Source: Rhodoferax sp. (GTDB lineage: Bacteria; Pseudomonadota; Gammaproteobacteria; Burkholderiales; Burkholderiaceae_C). From it: a DNA stretch of 54,598 nt. Below, piece after piece: positions 47,364-54,598 of this stretch; the stretch's first letter is position 1, and each line of letters begins with the position of its first letter. The notes beneath the pieces are model-generated. The model had not been told where the DNA came from, did not search any database, and saw only the letters and a list, made by a program, of their open reading frames with translations. The position numbers and the translations under genes are program-made. The stretch is taken from the NCBI GenBank assembly GCA_013791765.1, contig VMTC01000031.1:1-54598 (forward strand), in the 5' to 3' direction.

Positions 47364-48092
47364 ATGTCAATAAATAGTGAAAGCACCATGAACCTAAGCG
47401 AAGCCGATGAGGGGACGCCCGTTTCCGTCAAAATTCGGGAGCGCCTGCTGGCGGCGCGCAAACGCTTCCATGCCAACGACAACATTGCTGACTTCATCGA
47501 GCCCGGTGAGTTGGAGCAGTTGCTCGATGAGGTCGAAGAGAAAATGAAAGGCGTGCTGAGCAGCATGGTGATTGACACCGACAACGATCACAACACCGAC
47601 AAGACGGCCCGCCGGGTTGCCAAGATGTACCTCAAAGAGGTGTTTAACGGCCGCTACGTCAGCGCGCCCACCATCACCGAGTTCCCCAACGCCGAGCACC
47701 TCAATGAGCTGATGATTGTGGGCCCGATCACGGTGCGCAGTGCCTGCAGCCATCACTTGTGTCCGATCATTGGCCAGATCTGGATTGGTGTGTTGCCCAA
47801 TGAGCATACCAACGTGATTGGCTTGTCCAAGTACGCACGCTTGGCCGAGTGGGTCATGGGTCGACCGCAGATTCAGGAAGAAGCGGTGGTCCAATTGGCA
47901 GACCTGATCCAGCAAAAAACCCAGCCCGACGGCTTGGCGATTGTGATGGAGGCCAGTCACTTCTGCATGGGCTGGCGCGGTGTCAAAGACCTCGACAGCA
48001 AGATGATCAATTCGGTCATGCGCGGCGCCTTCCTCAAAGACCCCAATTTGCGCCGTGAATTTCTATCACTTATCCCGAAGAAAGAAGGCTGA
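47364..48092 (+). CDS. folE: GTP cyclohydrolase I
   Basis: 242 residues (ATG 47364; ATG 47388 is an alternative). It converts GTP to dihydroneopterin triphosphate, the entry to folate and pterins. Motifs: MVIDTDNDHNTDKTARRVAK-like region, SACSHHLCPIIGQIWIGVLP with the zinc-binding Cys and His, and IGLSKYARLAEWVMGRPQIQ, ASHFCMGWRGVKD with the second zinc Cys. The AT-rich 78-base gap before it holds a weak hairpin AGGGTT..AACCCT and probably a promoter. A BLUF gene follows after two bases. Confidence 0.96.
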   Translation: MSINSESTMNLSEADEGTPVSVKIRERLLAARKRFHANDNIADFIEPGELEQLLDEVEEKMKGVLSSMVIDTDNDHNTDKTARRVAKMYLKEVFNGRYVSAPTITEFPNAEHLNELMIVGPITVRSACSHHLCPIIGQIWIGVLPNEHTNVIGLSKYARLAEWVMGRPQIQEEAVVQLADLIQQKTQPDGLAIVMEASHFCMGWRGVKDLDSKMINSVMRGAFLKDPNLRREFLSLIPKKEG

Positions 48093-48094
48093 TC

Positions 48095-48517
48095 ATGTTG
48101 GTTCGTTTGCTTTATGCCAGTCGCGCCACAGATACCAGTCTGCAAGCCATCGAGGCCATCTTGCTGCAGTCTCGCCAGCACAACCCCGAGTGCGGCATCA
48201 CCGGCATTCTTTGCTACGGCGGCGGCATTTTCCTTCAGGCCATTGAAGGCGGGCGCACGGCCGTGAGCGAACTCTATGGCCATATTCAGAAGGATATTCG
48301 CCACAAAGATGTGATGCTGCTGCATTATGAAGAGATCACCGAGCGCCGCTTTGGCGGGTGGACCATGGGGCAGGTCAATATGTCCAAGATCAACGCGTCC
48401 ATTTTGCTCAAGTACGCGGAAAAACCGGAGCTGAACCCATATTTGGTGTCGGGCAAGGTGTCGCTGGCCCTTCTCGAAGAATTGATGGCTACTGCTTGCG
48501 TCATCGGGCGCGCGTGA
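48095..48517 (+). CDS. Short BLUF-domain blue-light photoreceptor
   Basis: 140 residues. BLUF domains bind FAD and sense blue light. The key residues are in place: Tyr7 in LVRLLYASRATD, the flavin-contacting Asn in HNPECGITGILCY (about 30), the switch Gln in IFLQAIEG (about 49), and the Trp/Met segment GGWTMGQV (about 89-96). There is no output domain; the C-terminal ~40 residues (two helices) resemble those of short BLUF proteins that act by binding partners. It lies 2 bases after folE, so both are on one mRNA. Confidence 0.92.
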   Translation: MLVRLLYASRATDTSLQAIEAILLQSRQHNPECGITGILCYGGGIFLQAIEGGRTAVSELYGHIQKDIRHKDVMLLHYEEITERRFGGWTMGQVNMSKINASILLKYAEKPELNPYLVSGKVSLALLEELMATACVIGRA

Positions 48518-48566
48518 GTCCTGGGCCGCGTCGCAGGTCGGCCCAAGCGCATGCTCTGATGCTGCT

Positions 48567-49421
48567 GTGACGGGGACGGCGCTGGTGGGGTGCGACTTTT
48601 CAAGTCGCCCATCCCACAGGAAACCGATTGTTTTGGCCTTCGGGGCCTTGGAAAATGAACGTGTCCAGTTGCTAAAGCTGGAACGACTGGACTCGCTGGA
48701 GGCCTTTTCCCACTGGTTAACGCAGCCTTTGTGCTGGCTTGGCGCCTTTGACTTGCCCTTCGGGTTGCCGCGTGAGCTGGTCGAAGCCCTGGCTTGGCCC
48801 ACGCAGTGGCAAGACTGTATGACGCATTACGCCAGCTTGAGCCGACAGCAGATACGCGACACATTTGCTACGTTCTGCGCCGACCGGCCAACCGGTGGCA
48901 AATTTGCCCACCGGGCAACCGACCGCCTGGCCGGTTCCAGCCCGTCCATGAAGTGGATCAACCCGCCCGTGGCCTACATGCTGCATGCCGGGGTCCCGCT
49001 GTTGCTCGAGGCGGGGGTCCAACTGCCGGGACTGCATGCGGGCGACCCCAACGATGTCGACGCCTGTGGCCAAGCCCGCCGCGTGGCCTTGGAAGGCTAT
49101 CCGGGTTTGTTGGCGCGCGAAGTTTTGGGCCGGCGCAGCTACAAGAGCGACGACCAGGCCCGGCAAACACCAGAGCGACTGATTGCCCGCAAAGATTTGA
49201 TCACAGCACTAGAGCATGGGCAGACCCGTCTCGCTCTAAGGCTCAAGCTGACGCACGCCCAGCGTGACGCGCTTGTCGATGATGGCCGTGGTGACGCGCT
49301 GGACGCGGTACTGTGCCTGATTCAGGCCGCTTGGGCCTACAACCGCCAACAACAAGGTGATGCGCGCTACGGCTTGCCGGTTGACATGGATCCGCTGGAA
49401 GGCTGGATCGTTAGCGCCTGA
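48567..49421 (+). CDS. DUF429 domain protein (predicted RNase H-like fold)
   Basis: 284 residues from GTG 48567. VGCDFSSRPSHRKPIVLAFG is the DUF429 N-terminal segment with the metal-site Asp. GAFDLPFGLPRELVEALAWP and RKDLITALEHGQTRLALR follow, and DDGRGDALDAVLCLIQAAWA has the C-terminal acidic residues of the RNase H-like fold. The family is predicted to be a nuclease but its role is unknown. It lies 49 bases after the BLUF gene, on the same strand. Confidence 0.85.
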   Translation: MTGTALVGCDFSSRPSHRKPIVLAFGALENERVQLLKLERLDSLEAFSHWLTQPLCWLGAFDLPFGLPRELVEALAWPTQWQDCMTHYASLSRQQIRDTFATFCADRPTGGKFAHRATDRLAGSSPSMKWINPPVAYMLHAGVPLLLEAGVQLPGLHAGDPNDVDACGQARRVALEGYPGLLAREVLGRRSYKSDDQARQTPERLIARKDLITALEHGQTRLALRLKLTHAQRDALVDDGRGDALDAVLCLIQAAWAYNRQQQGDARYGLPVDMDPLEGWIVSA

Positions 49422-49432
49422 AGTGACCGCTG

Positions 49433-50275
49433 TTATGCAGCGTTTTGCTTGATGATGGTGTCTTCCAACTTGCCTGCCAACTGGGAGATGGCCATGGCAG
49501 CGGCGCAGCCAGGCATTGATTGCATCAGCAACTGACGGCGCATCACGGCCTGTCGGACCGAAGGGTCCGAAGGGATGTCGCCGAGGTGGATCAAACGAAT
49601 CGGGCGACCCGGCTCGGTGACCACAAAGCGGTCCAGCACCTGCTGGAGTTGGGTGGTGATGGCGCGGCCATCGCCCAGGCGTGCGGTCTGGTTGATCACC
49701 ATGCGAATGGTTTGCCGCTTTTGCTGCCCCACCAGCACCTTGATGGTGGCATATGCATCGGTCAGAGAGGTGGGCTCTGGCGTGGCAACCACCAATACTT
49801 CGGAGGCGAGCGAGACAGCAAACAAAACCACATCGGAAATACCGGCACCGGTATCGAGCAGCACAATGTCGTAGTGCGGAATCAGCCCGCCCATGATGCG
49901 CAAGAAATCGTCACGCACTTCGGGTGTGAGGCGAGAGTATTCGACCATGCCGGAGCCCGCCAGCAAGACCGAAAACCCGCCGGGTGCCCGCACGATGGCT
50001 TCTTCAAGCGTCGCCTTGCCGGTAAACACGTCGTGCAGGGTAACCTTGGGGTAGAGGTTGAGCACCACATCCAGATTGGCCAGCCCCAGGTCGGCATCGA
50101 GTACCAGCACCCGGTGCCCGCGCTTGGCCAGTGCGGCGGCCAGATTGGCAGAGACAAAGGTCTTGCCAACACCGCCTTTGCCGCTGGTCACGGCCAGCAC
50201 CTTGCCCAAAGGCTTCAGGGGTACGGTGGGCGGGGTTAGCACATTGCTCATTGGCGGATTCAAGACGTCGCTCAT
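49433..50275 (-). CDS. MinD/ParA family ATPase (FlhG-like)
   Basis: 280 residues. Deviant Walker A SGKGGVGKTFVSANLAAALA (about 31-50), VLVLDADLGLANLDVVLNLY (Walker A' Asp, about 55-74), and DIVLLDTGAGISDVVLFAVS (about 135) identify a MinD/FlhG-type P-loop ATPase. FlhG proteins control flagellar number and position; no other flagellar genes are in the window and the closing ELVxx amphipathic helix of MinD is not evident. The N-terminus has two similar starts, MSDVLNPP and MSNVLTPP, 8 codons apart, as if the start had been duplicated. It sits 2 bases after the diguanylate cyclase gene. Confidence 0.88.
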   Translation of the reverse strand: MSDVLNPPMSNVLTPPTVPLKPLGKVLAVTSGKGGVGKTFVSANLAAALAKRGHRVLVLDADLGLANLDVVLNLYPKVTLHDVFTGKATLEEAIVRAPGGFSVLLAGSGMVEYSRLTPEVRDDFLRIMGGLIPHYDIVLLDTGAGISDVVLFAVSLASEVLVVATPEPTSLTDAYATIKVLVGQQKRQTIRMVINQTARLGDGRAITTQLQQVLDRFVVTEPGRPIRLIHLGDIPSDPSVRQAVMRRQLLMQSMPGCAAAMAISQLAGKLEDTIIKQNAA

Positions 50276-50277
50276 TA

Positions 50278-51048
50278 TCAGTTCATTCCATTCATGGCGC
50301 TGCCAGTTGCACTAAGCGACGCGTCGCTTGAAACACTTTCTAACCAGGCCGGAGCCCCGATGGAGAGGTGGCCAAACAACATCTTTTTTTCCTCTGCACT
50401 CACAGCGATTTCCTGCTGCTGGTCGATGCAAACGCGGTTGCGACCTTCAGACTTGGCGCGATAAAGCTGGATATCGGCCCGGTCAGTCCAAAGGGATGTA
50501 GTGGAACGAACCCATTCGGGCGCGTAGGCGCCCCCGATACTGATCGTGACCTGCAAACTGAGCAGTGGCGCCACCAACACATTGAGTGAACCGACCGTGG
50601 CGCGGATTCGTTCAGCCACGATCTTCCCAAATGAGGGAGGGCAGTTGGGCAGAATCGCTGCGAACTCCTCACCACCGTAGCGCGCCACCGTGTCCATTGG
50701 GCGCACACAGGACGCCAGCGCTTTGGCGACGGCCTGCAACACCAGGTCACCAGCCAGATGGCCGAAGTCGTCGTTGACCTTCTTGAAATGGTCAATGTCC
50801 ATCATCAACAGCAAGGCGGATTCACCCGAGCGGGCCACGGCGTCAATTTCGCGGGCCAATACATTGCGGAAATGGCGGCGATTGGCCAAACCCGTCAGAG
50901 GGTCTTTCAAAGAAAGTTCACACAGTTGATCGATGATCCTTTGCAGGTACTGGGTGCGTGTTTCATCGGGCACATGCAAACTCCCAGAGGCATCGTGCGC
51001 CAACAGGGCGTGTGCATCATCCAGACGCAAATCATGCAGATCGATCAT
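50278..51048 (-). CDS. Diguanylate cyclase with GGDEF domain and I-site
   Basis: 256 residues from ATG 51048 (GTG 51072 is an alternative; neither has a clear ribosome binding site). The GGDEF domain spans about 45-215 (DPLTGLANRRHF, MDIDHFKKVNDDFGHLAGD, ARYGGEEFAAILP). The active site is GGEEF, and RPMD lies five residues before it, matching the RxxD inhibitory site that limits c-di-GMP synthesis. The N-terminal ~45 residues form a short helical stretch with no sensory domain. It is probably co-translated with the MinD-like ATPase 2 bases downstream. Confidence 0.93.
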   Translation of the reverse strand: MIDLHDLRLDDAHALLAHDASGSLHVPDETRTQYLQRIIDQLCELSLKDPLTGLANRRHFRNVLAREIDAVARSGESALLLMMDIDHFKKVNDDFGHLAGDLVLQAVAKALASCVRPMDTVARYGGEEFAAILPNCPPSFGKIVAERIRATVGSLNVLVAPLLSLQVTISIGGAYAPEWVRSTTSLWTDRADIQLYRAKSEGRNRVCIDQQQEIAVSAEEKKMLFGHLSIGAPAWLESVSSDASLSATGSAMNGMN

Positions 51049-51224
51049 GGCAGATACAGTTTGAAAGGTCACGGCAGGAATGGGTTACAAGACCAAACCA
51101 GTCTAACAGGATCAATTTTGCAATTTGATGAGAAGACGACTGCTTTTGCCTTGCAATCACGGCGTTATGGCGGGGTCTTGGGCGCGTGGCGGTCCTTCAA
51201 GCCGTTGTAGTGACAATCGACCAG

Positions 51225-51758
51225 ATGAAGCAAAAACGCTCACGCCAAAAAATTGCCAGAGGTTTTCTCTTTCTTTTTCTTTTGGCTGCGATTCTGGTTG
51301 CAAGCCACCCGGCAGGGGCGAAAGAAGTCTTTGCCGGCACGGTGACCTTTGTCACCGACGGTGACACGCTCTGGGTGCGCCCGCACGCCGGGGGGGCGCC
51401 GCGCAAGTTGCGCATTGAGGGCATTGATGCGCCCGAGATATGCCAGGACGGTGGCGAAGCAGCGCGCGAGGTGCTCAAGCGCCGGGTGCTGCACCAGCAG
51501 GTCGTGGTGACGGTCAGAAGCCATGATGACTACGGCCGCGGCCTGGCGCGCATTCGCGCCAACGGCAGCGATCTTGGCGCCGAGTTGGTGCGCACGGGCC
51601 AGGCTTGGTCCTACCGCTGGCGGCGCGACCTGGGACCTTATGCGGCAGAGGAAGCTGCGGCGCGCGCTGCGGGCTTGGGCCTGTTCGCCGCGACCCAGGC
51701 CGAATTACCGCGCGCTTTTCGCCAGCGCCACGGCCCCTGTCTTGCAGCGCCACGCTGA
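51225..51758 (+). CDS. Secreted thermonuclease (SNase) family protein
   Basis: 177 residues from ATG 51225 (MKQKRSRQKIARGFLFLFLL); the frame opens earlier at 51186. A basic N-region and hydrophobic core (FLFLFLLAAILVASHPAGA) form a signal peptide, so it is probably exported. The SNase fold is shown by VTFVTDGDTLWVRPH, LRIEGIDAPEICQDGGEAAR (catalytic Arg/Asp region), HDDYGRGLARI and the RTGQAWSYRW segment. It should degrade DNA or RNA outside the cytoplasm with Ca2+. It converges with moeB. Confidence 0.9.
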   Translation: MKQKRSRQKIARGFLFLFLLAAILVASHPAGAKEVFAGTVTFVTDGDTLWVRPHAGGAPRKLRIEGIDAPEICQDGGEAAREVLKRRVLHQQVVVTVRSHDDYGRGLARIRANGSDLGAELVRTGQAWSYRWRRDLGPYAAEEAAARAAGLGLFAATQAELPRAFRQRHGPCLAAPR

Positions 51759-51768
51759 CTCAACGTGG

Positions 51769-52521
51769 TCAGCGCGTCTCGCCACAGACTGGGCAGCCGG
51801 CCTGACGTGCAACACGTACCTCAGTGAATTCCATGGAACGGCCGTCGAGCATCAGCAGGCGCCCGGTCAAGGGCCGTCCGGCACCGCTAAGCAGTTTGAG
51901 CGCTTCAGCCGCCTGGATCGATCCGACAATGCCCACCAAAGGTGCGAAGACGCCCATGGTGGCGCAGCGCGTTTCTTCGAAGCTGTGGTCTGGGGGGAAA
52001 ACGCAGGCGTAACACGGGGAACTCGCGTCACGCGGGTCATAAACGCAGATCTGGCCATCAAAGCGGATCGCGGCGCCAGACACCAAGGGCTTGCGGTGCT
52101 TCACGCAGGCTGCATTGATGGCATGGCGCGTGGCAAAGTTGTCACAACAGTCCAGCACCACATCGGCCTGCGCTACCAGCGTGTCGAGCAAGGGGGCGTC
52201 AGCGCGCTGCATCAGTGGCGTGAGCTGCACTTCGGGGTTGATGGCAGCAATGGCGGCCTCAATGGACAGTACCTTGGACTGTCCGACGCGCGCCATGGTA
52301 TGCGCGATTTGCCGCTGCAGATTGGTTATATCCACCGTATCGTGATCGACCACGGTGATGTGCCCGACACCGCCCGACCCCAAGTAGAGCGCCACCGGCG
52401 AACCCAGGCCACCCGCCCCGATCACCAAGGCATGGCTGCCTGAAATCTGCGCCTGCCCTTCAATGCCGATTTCGTTGAGCAGAATGTGGCGCGAGTAACG
52501 CAGCAGTTGCTCGTCCTTCAT
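51769..52521 (-). CDS. moeB: Molybdopterin-synthase adenylyltransferase (MoeB/ThiF family)
   Basis: 250 residues. E1-like enzyme that adenylates the C-terminus of the small molybdopterin synthase subunit. QLLRYSRHILLNEIGIEGQA starts the family; the nucleotide loop is VIGAGGLGSPVALYLGSGGV (about 33-52), with NLQRQIAHTMARVGQSKVLS. Zinc pairs are CYAC (about 172) and CPVC near the end. ThiF, which serves thiamine synthesis, is similar, so the partner pathway is not certain. It lies 10 bases after ctpA. Confidence 0.88.
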   Translation of the reverse strand: MKDEQLLRYSRHILLNEIGIEGQAQISGSHALVIGAGGLGSPVALYLGSGGVGHITVVDHDTVDITNLQRQIAHTMARVGQSKVLSIEAAIAAINPEVQLTPLMQRADAPLLDTLVAQADVVLDCCDNFATRHAINAACVKHRKPLVSGAAIRFDGQICVYDPRDASSPCYACVFPPDHSFEETRCATMGVFAPLVGIVGSIQAAEALKLLSGAGRPLTGRLLMLDGRSMEFTEVRVARQAGCPVCGETR

Positions 52522-52531
52522 GCGCGGGCTT

Positions 52532-54004
52532 TCACTCTTCTTTTTTCTCTTCCAGGCGTTCTACCAAAGTCTTGCTGACCAGCACCGGCTCGCCTTTGAG
52601 CTGCTTGATGGCCTGGATTAACTGAAAATCCTTGTCGGTGCCGTACTCCGGCAAGCGGCGTTCAGCCAGCGGTTTCTTGAGTTCGTCTTCCAGCCGCTGG
52701 ACGGCTTCTTCCCGCGCCTTTTCGGTAGCCGCATTCTTTTGTTCGTCGCCCTGGCCGTTGCTCAGGTGCTTTTCCAGATCGGCTTCGCGCGTGCGCAGGG
52801 CGGCAAACAGATTGCCGTCCTCGGTTTCATCGAGCATGACGTCGGGCACGATGCCTTTGGCTTGAATCGACTTGCCACTGGGCGTGTAGTACCGGCTGGT
52901 GGTGAGTTTCAAAGCTGCCGTGGGGCAGTTGTCCATGCGAAAACCAGAGTCCAGGCAAACGGCAGTCTGCACCGATCCCTTGCCGAAGGTCTGGTTGCCC
53001 ATGAGCTTGGCGCGCTTGTGATCTTGCAGCGCACCGGCCACGATTTCACTGGCAGAGGCCGAGCCTTCATTAACCAGCACCACCAAGGGTACGTTTTTCA
53101 GCGCGCCTTTGGTCACATCGAACAGACGCTTGAGCGGGTCGGCACCGCCACGGCGCTGGTAATACTCGGGTGCCGCCTTGTAGGTGAATTTACTTTCGGC
53201 CAGTTGCCCGTTGGCCGACACCACCGTCACGTTTTCCGGTAAAAAAGCGGAAGAAATCGCTACGGCGGCGTCCAGGTAGCCGCCCGGATCATTGCGCAAG
53301 TCCAGCACCAGGCCCTTAAGGTGGGGCTCCTGCTTGTAGATTTCTTCCATCTTGCGTGCGAAGTCGGCCACGGTGCGCTCCTGGAACTGGCTCAGGCGAA
53401 TCCAGGCGTAACCGGGCTCGATCACCTTGCTGCGCACCGACTGGGTGCGGATTTCTTCCCGCGTGATCGGGACCGGGAAAGTCCGGTTTTCGGACTTGCG
53501 GAAAATCGTCAGGATCACTTTGGTGTTGGGCTCGCCACGCATGCGCTTGACGCCTTCGCTGAGCGTTAGCCCCTTGACCAGGGTGTCGTTGATCTTGATG
53601 ATCAGGTCATTGGGCTTGATGCCCGCCCGAAACGCGGGCGAGCCTTCAATCGGCGACACCACCTTGATGACACCATCTTCCTGCGAGATTTCAATGCCGA
53701 CACCGACAAACTTGCCGGTGGTGCCTTCGTTGAAGTCCCTCAAAGCCTTTTTGTCGAGATAGACCGAATGCGGGTCCAAGCCCGCCACCATTCCGGCGAT
53801 GGCATCGGTGATGAGTTTTTTGTCGTCGACCGGTTCCACGTAGTTGCTTTTGACCATGCCAAAAACGGCAGCCAATTGCTGCAACTCCTCCAGCGGCAAG
53901 GGCGTGAGCGTGCCACGTGCCACCGTTTGCAGGGACACAGTGGTCAGGGCGCCGGCCATGACACCGATGGAAATCCAACCGGTGATTTTCAATTTTTGAC
54001 CCAT
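52532..54004 (-). CDS. ctpA: C-terminal processing peptidase, S41 family
   Basis: 490 residues. N-terminal membrane signal (LKITGWISIGVMAGALTTVS) places it in the periplasm. A PDZ domain covers about 95-180 (GVGIEISQEDGVIKVVSPIE, GSPAFRAGIKPNDLIIKIND). The S41 protease domain follows: LVLDLRNDPGGYLDAAVAIS (about 230), the catalytic Ser in VNEGSASASEIVAGALQDHK (about 316) and the Lys in GNQTFGKGSVQT. A charged C-terminal extension (residues ~395-490) is coiled. It trims proteins from the C-terminus, for example cell-wall enzymes. It lies next to gpmA and moeB. Confidence 0.95.
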   Translation of the reverse strand: MGQKLKITGWISIGVMAGALTTVSLQTVARGTLTPLPLEELQQLAAVFGMVKSNYVEPVDDKKLITDAIAGMVAGLDPHSVYLDKKALRDFNEGTTGKFVGVGIEISQEDGVIKVVSPIEGSPAFRAGIKPNDLIIKINDTLVKGLTLSEGVKRMRGEPNTKVILTIFRKSENRTFPVPITREEIRTQSVRSKVIEPGYAWIRLSQFQERTVADFARKMEEIYKQEPHLKGLVLDLRNDPGGYLDAAVAISSAFLPENVTVVSANGQLAESKFTYKAAPEYYQRRGGADPLKRLFDVTKGALKNVPLVVLVNEGSASASEIVAGALQDHKRAKLMGNQTFGKGSVQTAVCLDSGFRMDNCPTAALKLTTSRYYTPSGKSIQAKGIVPDVMLDETEDGNLFAALRTREADLEKHLSNGQGDEQKNAATEKAREEAVQRLEDELKKPLAERRLPEYGTDKDFQLIQAIKQLKGEPVLVSKTLVERLEEKKEE

Positions 54005-54130
54005 GGATACCTCTAAATAATTGGGACAGAGCTTACGCTGCTTTGGATCGCGATTTTCTCAGCAACATGTTTTAACCGCGTGCAATGTACACGCTTTGAC
54101 CGATATCACAGGGTGAGGTTCCCGGTTTAC

Positions 54131-54598
54131 TCAAGCTTTACCCTGTGAGGCCACAGCCGCAGCGGCCTTGGCCGCAGCCTCGGCGTCGCCCAGGTTGTAG
54201 TGGCGCATCGGCTTGAGGTTCTCGTCGAGCTCATACACCAACGCAATGCCGTTGGGGATGTTCAGACCCCCGATGTCGTCGTCGGAGATGTTGTCCAGGT
54301 GTTTGAGCAGCGCCCGGATCGAGTTGCCATGCGCCGCCACCACCACGCGTTTGCCGGCTTTGACAGCGGGTGCCAGCGCCTCGTGCCAAAAAGGCAGGAC
54401 GCGCGCCACCGTGTCTTTCAGGCACTCGCCCAGGGGAATCTGGTCCTGCGCCAGCCGGGCGTAGCGCGGGTCTGTGCGCTCGCTGCTCGGGTCGCCCGGT
54501 TCCAGCGCAGGGGGCACTGTGTCGTAGCTGCGCCGCCAGGCCAGTACCTGGGCGTGGCCATATTGCTTGGCGGTCTCGGCCTTGTTGAGCCCCTGCAA
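54131..54598 (-). CDS. gpmA: Phosphoglycerate mutase, 2,3-bisphosphoglycerate-dependent (5' end beyond window)
   Basis: The gene enters from the right edge; 155 C-terminal residues are visible. It interconverts 3- and 2-phosphoglycerate in glycolysis. The start [20 protein letters not shown] is internal sequence; [14 protein letters not shown] and [20 protein letters not shown] carry the second catalytic His region, and [20 protein letters not shown] is typical of GpmA. The catalytic RHGxS at the N-terminus is outside the window. An Ala-rich tail ([17 protein letters not shown]) extends past the usual end. A 126-base gap separates it from ctpA. Confidence 0.93.
   Translation of the reverse strand: MQGLNKAETAKQYGHAQVLAWRRSYDTVPPALEPGDPSSERTDPRYARLAQDQIPLGECLKDTVARVLPFWHEALAPAVKAGKRVVVAAHGNSIRALLKHLDNISDDDIGGLNIPNGIALVYELDENLKPMRHYNLGDAEAAAKAAAAVASQGKA

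Overview
The window is high-GC chromosomal DNA of a betaproteobacterium, most likely of the Comamonadaceae (Rhodoferax/Polaromonas-like). The evidence is the protein families and gene order (hemA-prfA-prmC, rplU-rpmA-obgE, fmdB-DUF502-aspS-nudB, gpmA-ctpA-moeB), a probable non-discriminating AspRS, and at least eight copies of a short AT-rich repeat with the core GTGGGCTAGAGCC that I associate with this family. The genus is inferred from memory of such genomes and was not tested.

Bases 1-7600 are an accessory block, a type I restriction-modification operon (hsdM end, hsdS, hsdR, all +). It is interleaved with toxin-antitoxin material. A VbhA-like antitoxin is followed by a Fic toxin gene broken by two stop codons. 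Next come a 73-bp hsdS 5' fragment, a truncated DUF1016 gene, an intact HigB/HigA pair, the intact hsdS, a deleted and frameshifted Gp49/RelE-type toxin with its intact HTH antitoxin, and hsdR. The block ends at a terminator and tRNA-Pro(CGG).

Bases 8041-16110 are housekeeping: ispB; rplU-rpmA-obgE-proB; a CNP1-like exported protein with rppH; proS with a lytic transglycosylase; grxD. Bases 16315-28290 hold slyD, a K+/H+ antiporter, a DUF502 membrane protein, an interrupted small gene, two very similar chemoreceptors with cheW, and a three-gene signalling operon (MerR-HTH/receiver, receiver/HD-GYP, MASE3 hybrid histidine kinase). This signalling block separates prmC from grxD, which I remember as adjacent in relatives.

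Bases 28441-33014 carry prmC, prfA and hemA (-), a small membrane protein and a glycerophosphodiester phosphodiesterase. An apparently undescribed non-autonomous mobile element follows at 33062-33439: 378 bp, 17-bp perfect terminal inverted repeats, 9-bp target duplication and a 24-bp internal hairpin. Next is a 1307-residue FAD/Fe-S oxidoreductase in which a copy of the AT-rich repeat is read in frame.

Bases 37484-49421 (+) hold a HIT protein, a DUF971 protein, the ubiquinone genes ubiE, ubiJ and ubiB with a Tim44-like protein, fmdB, a second DUF502 gene, aspS, nudB, a cardiolipin synthase, folE directly followed by a BLUF blue-light sensor, and a DUF429 protein. Bases 49433-54598 hold a MinD/FlhG-like ATPase with a diguanylate cyclase (-), a secreted nuclease (+), and moeB, ctpA and a partial gpmA (-). 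The GGDEF and HD-GYP enzymes together suggest c-di-GMP signalling is prominent here.
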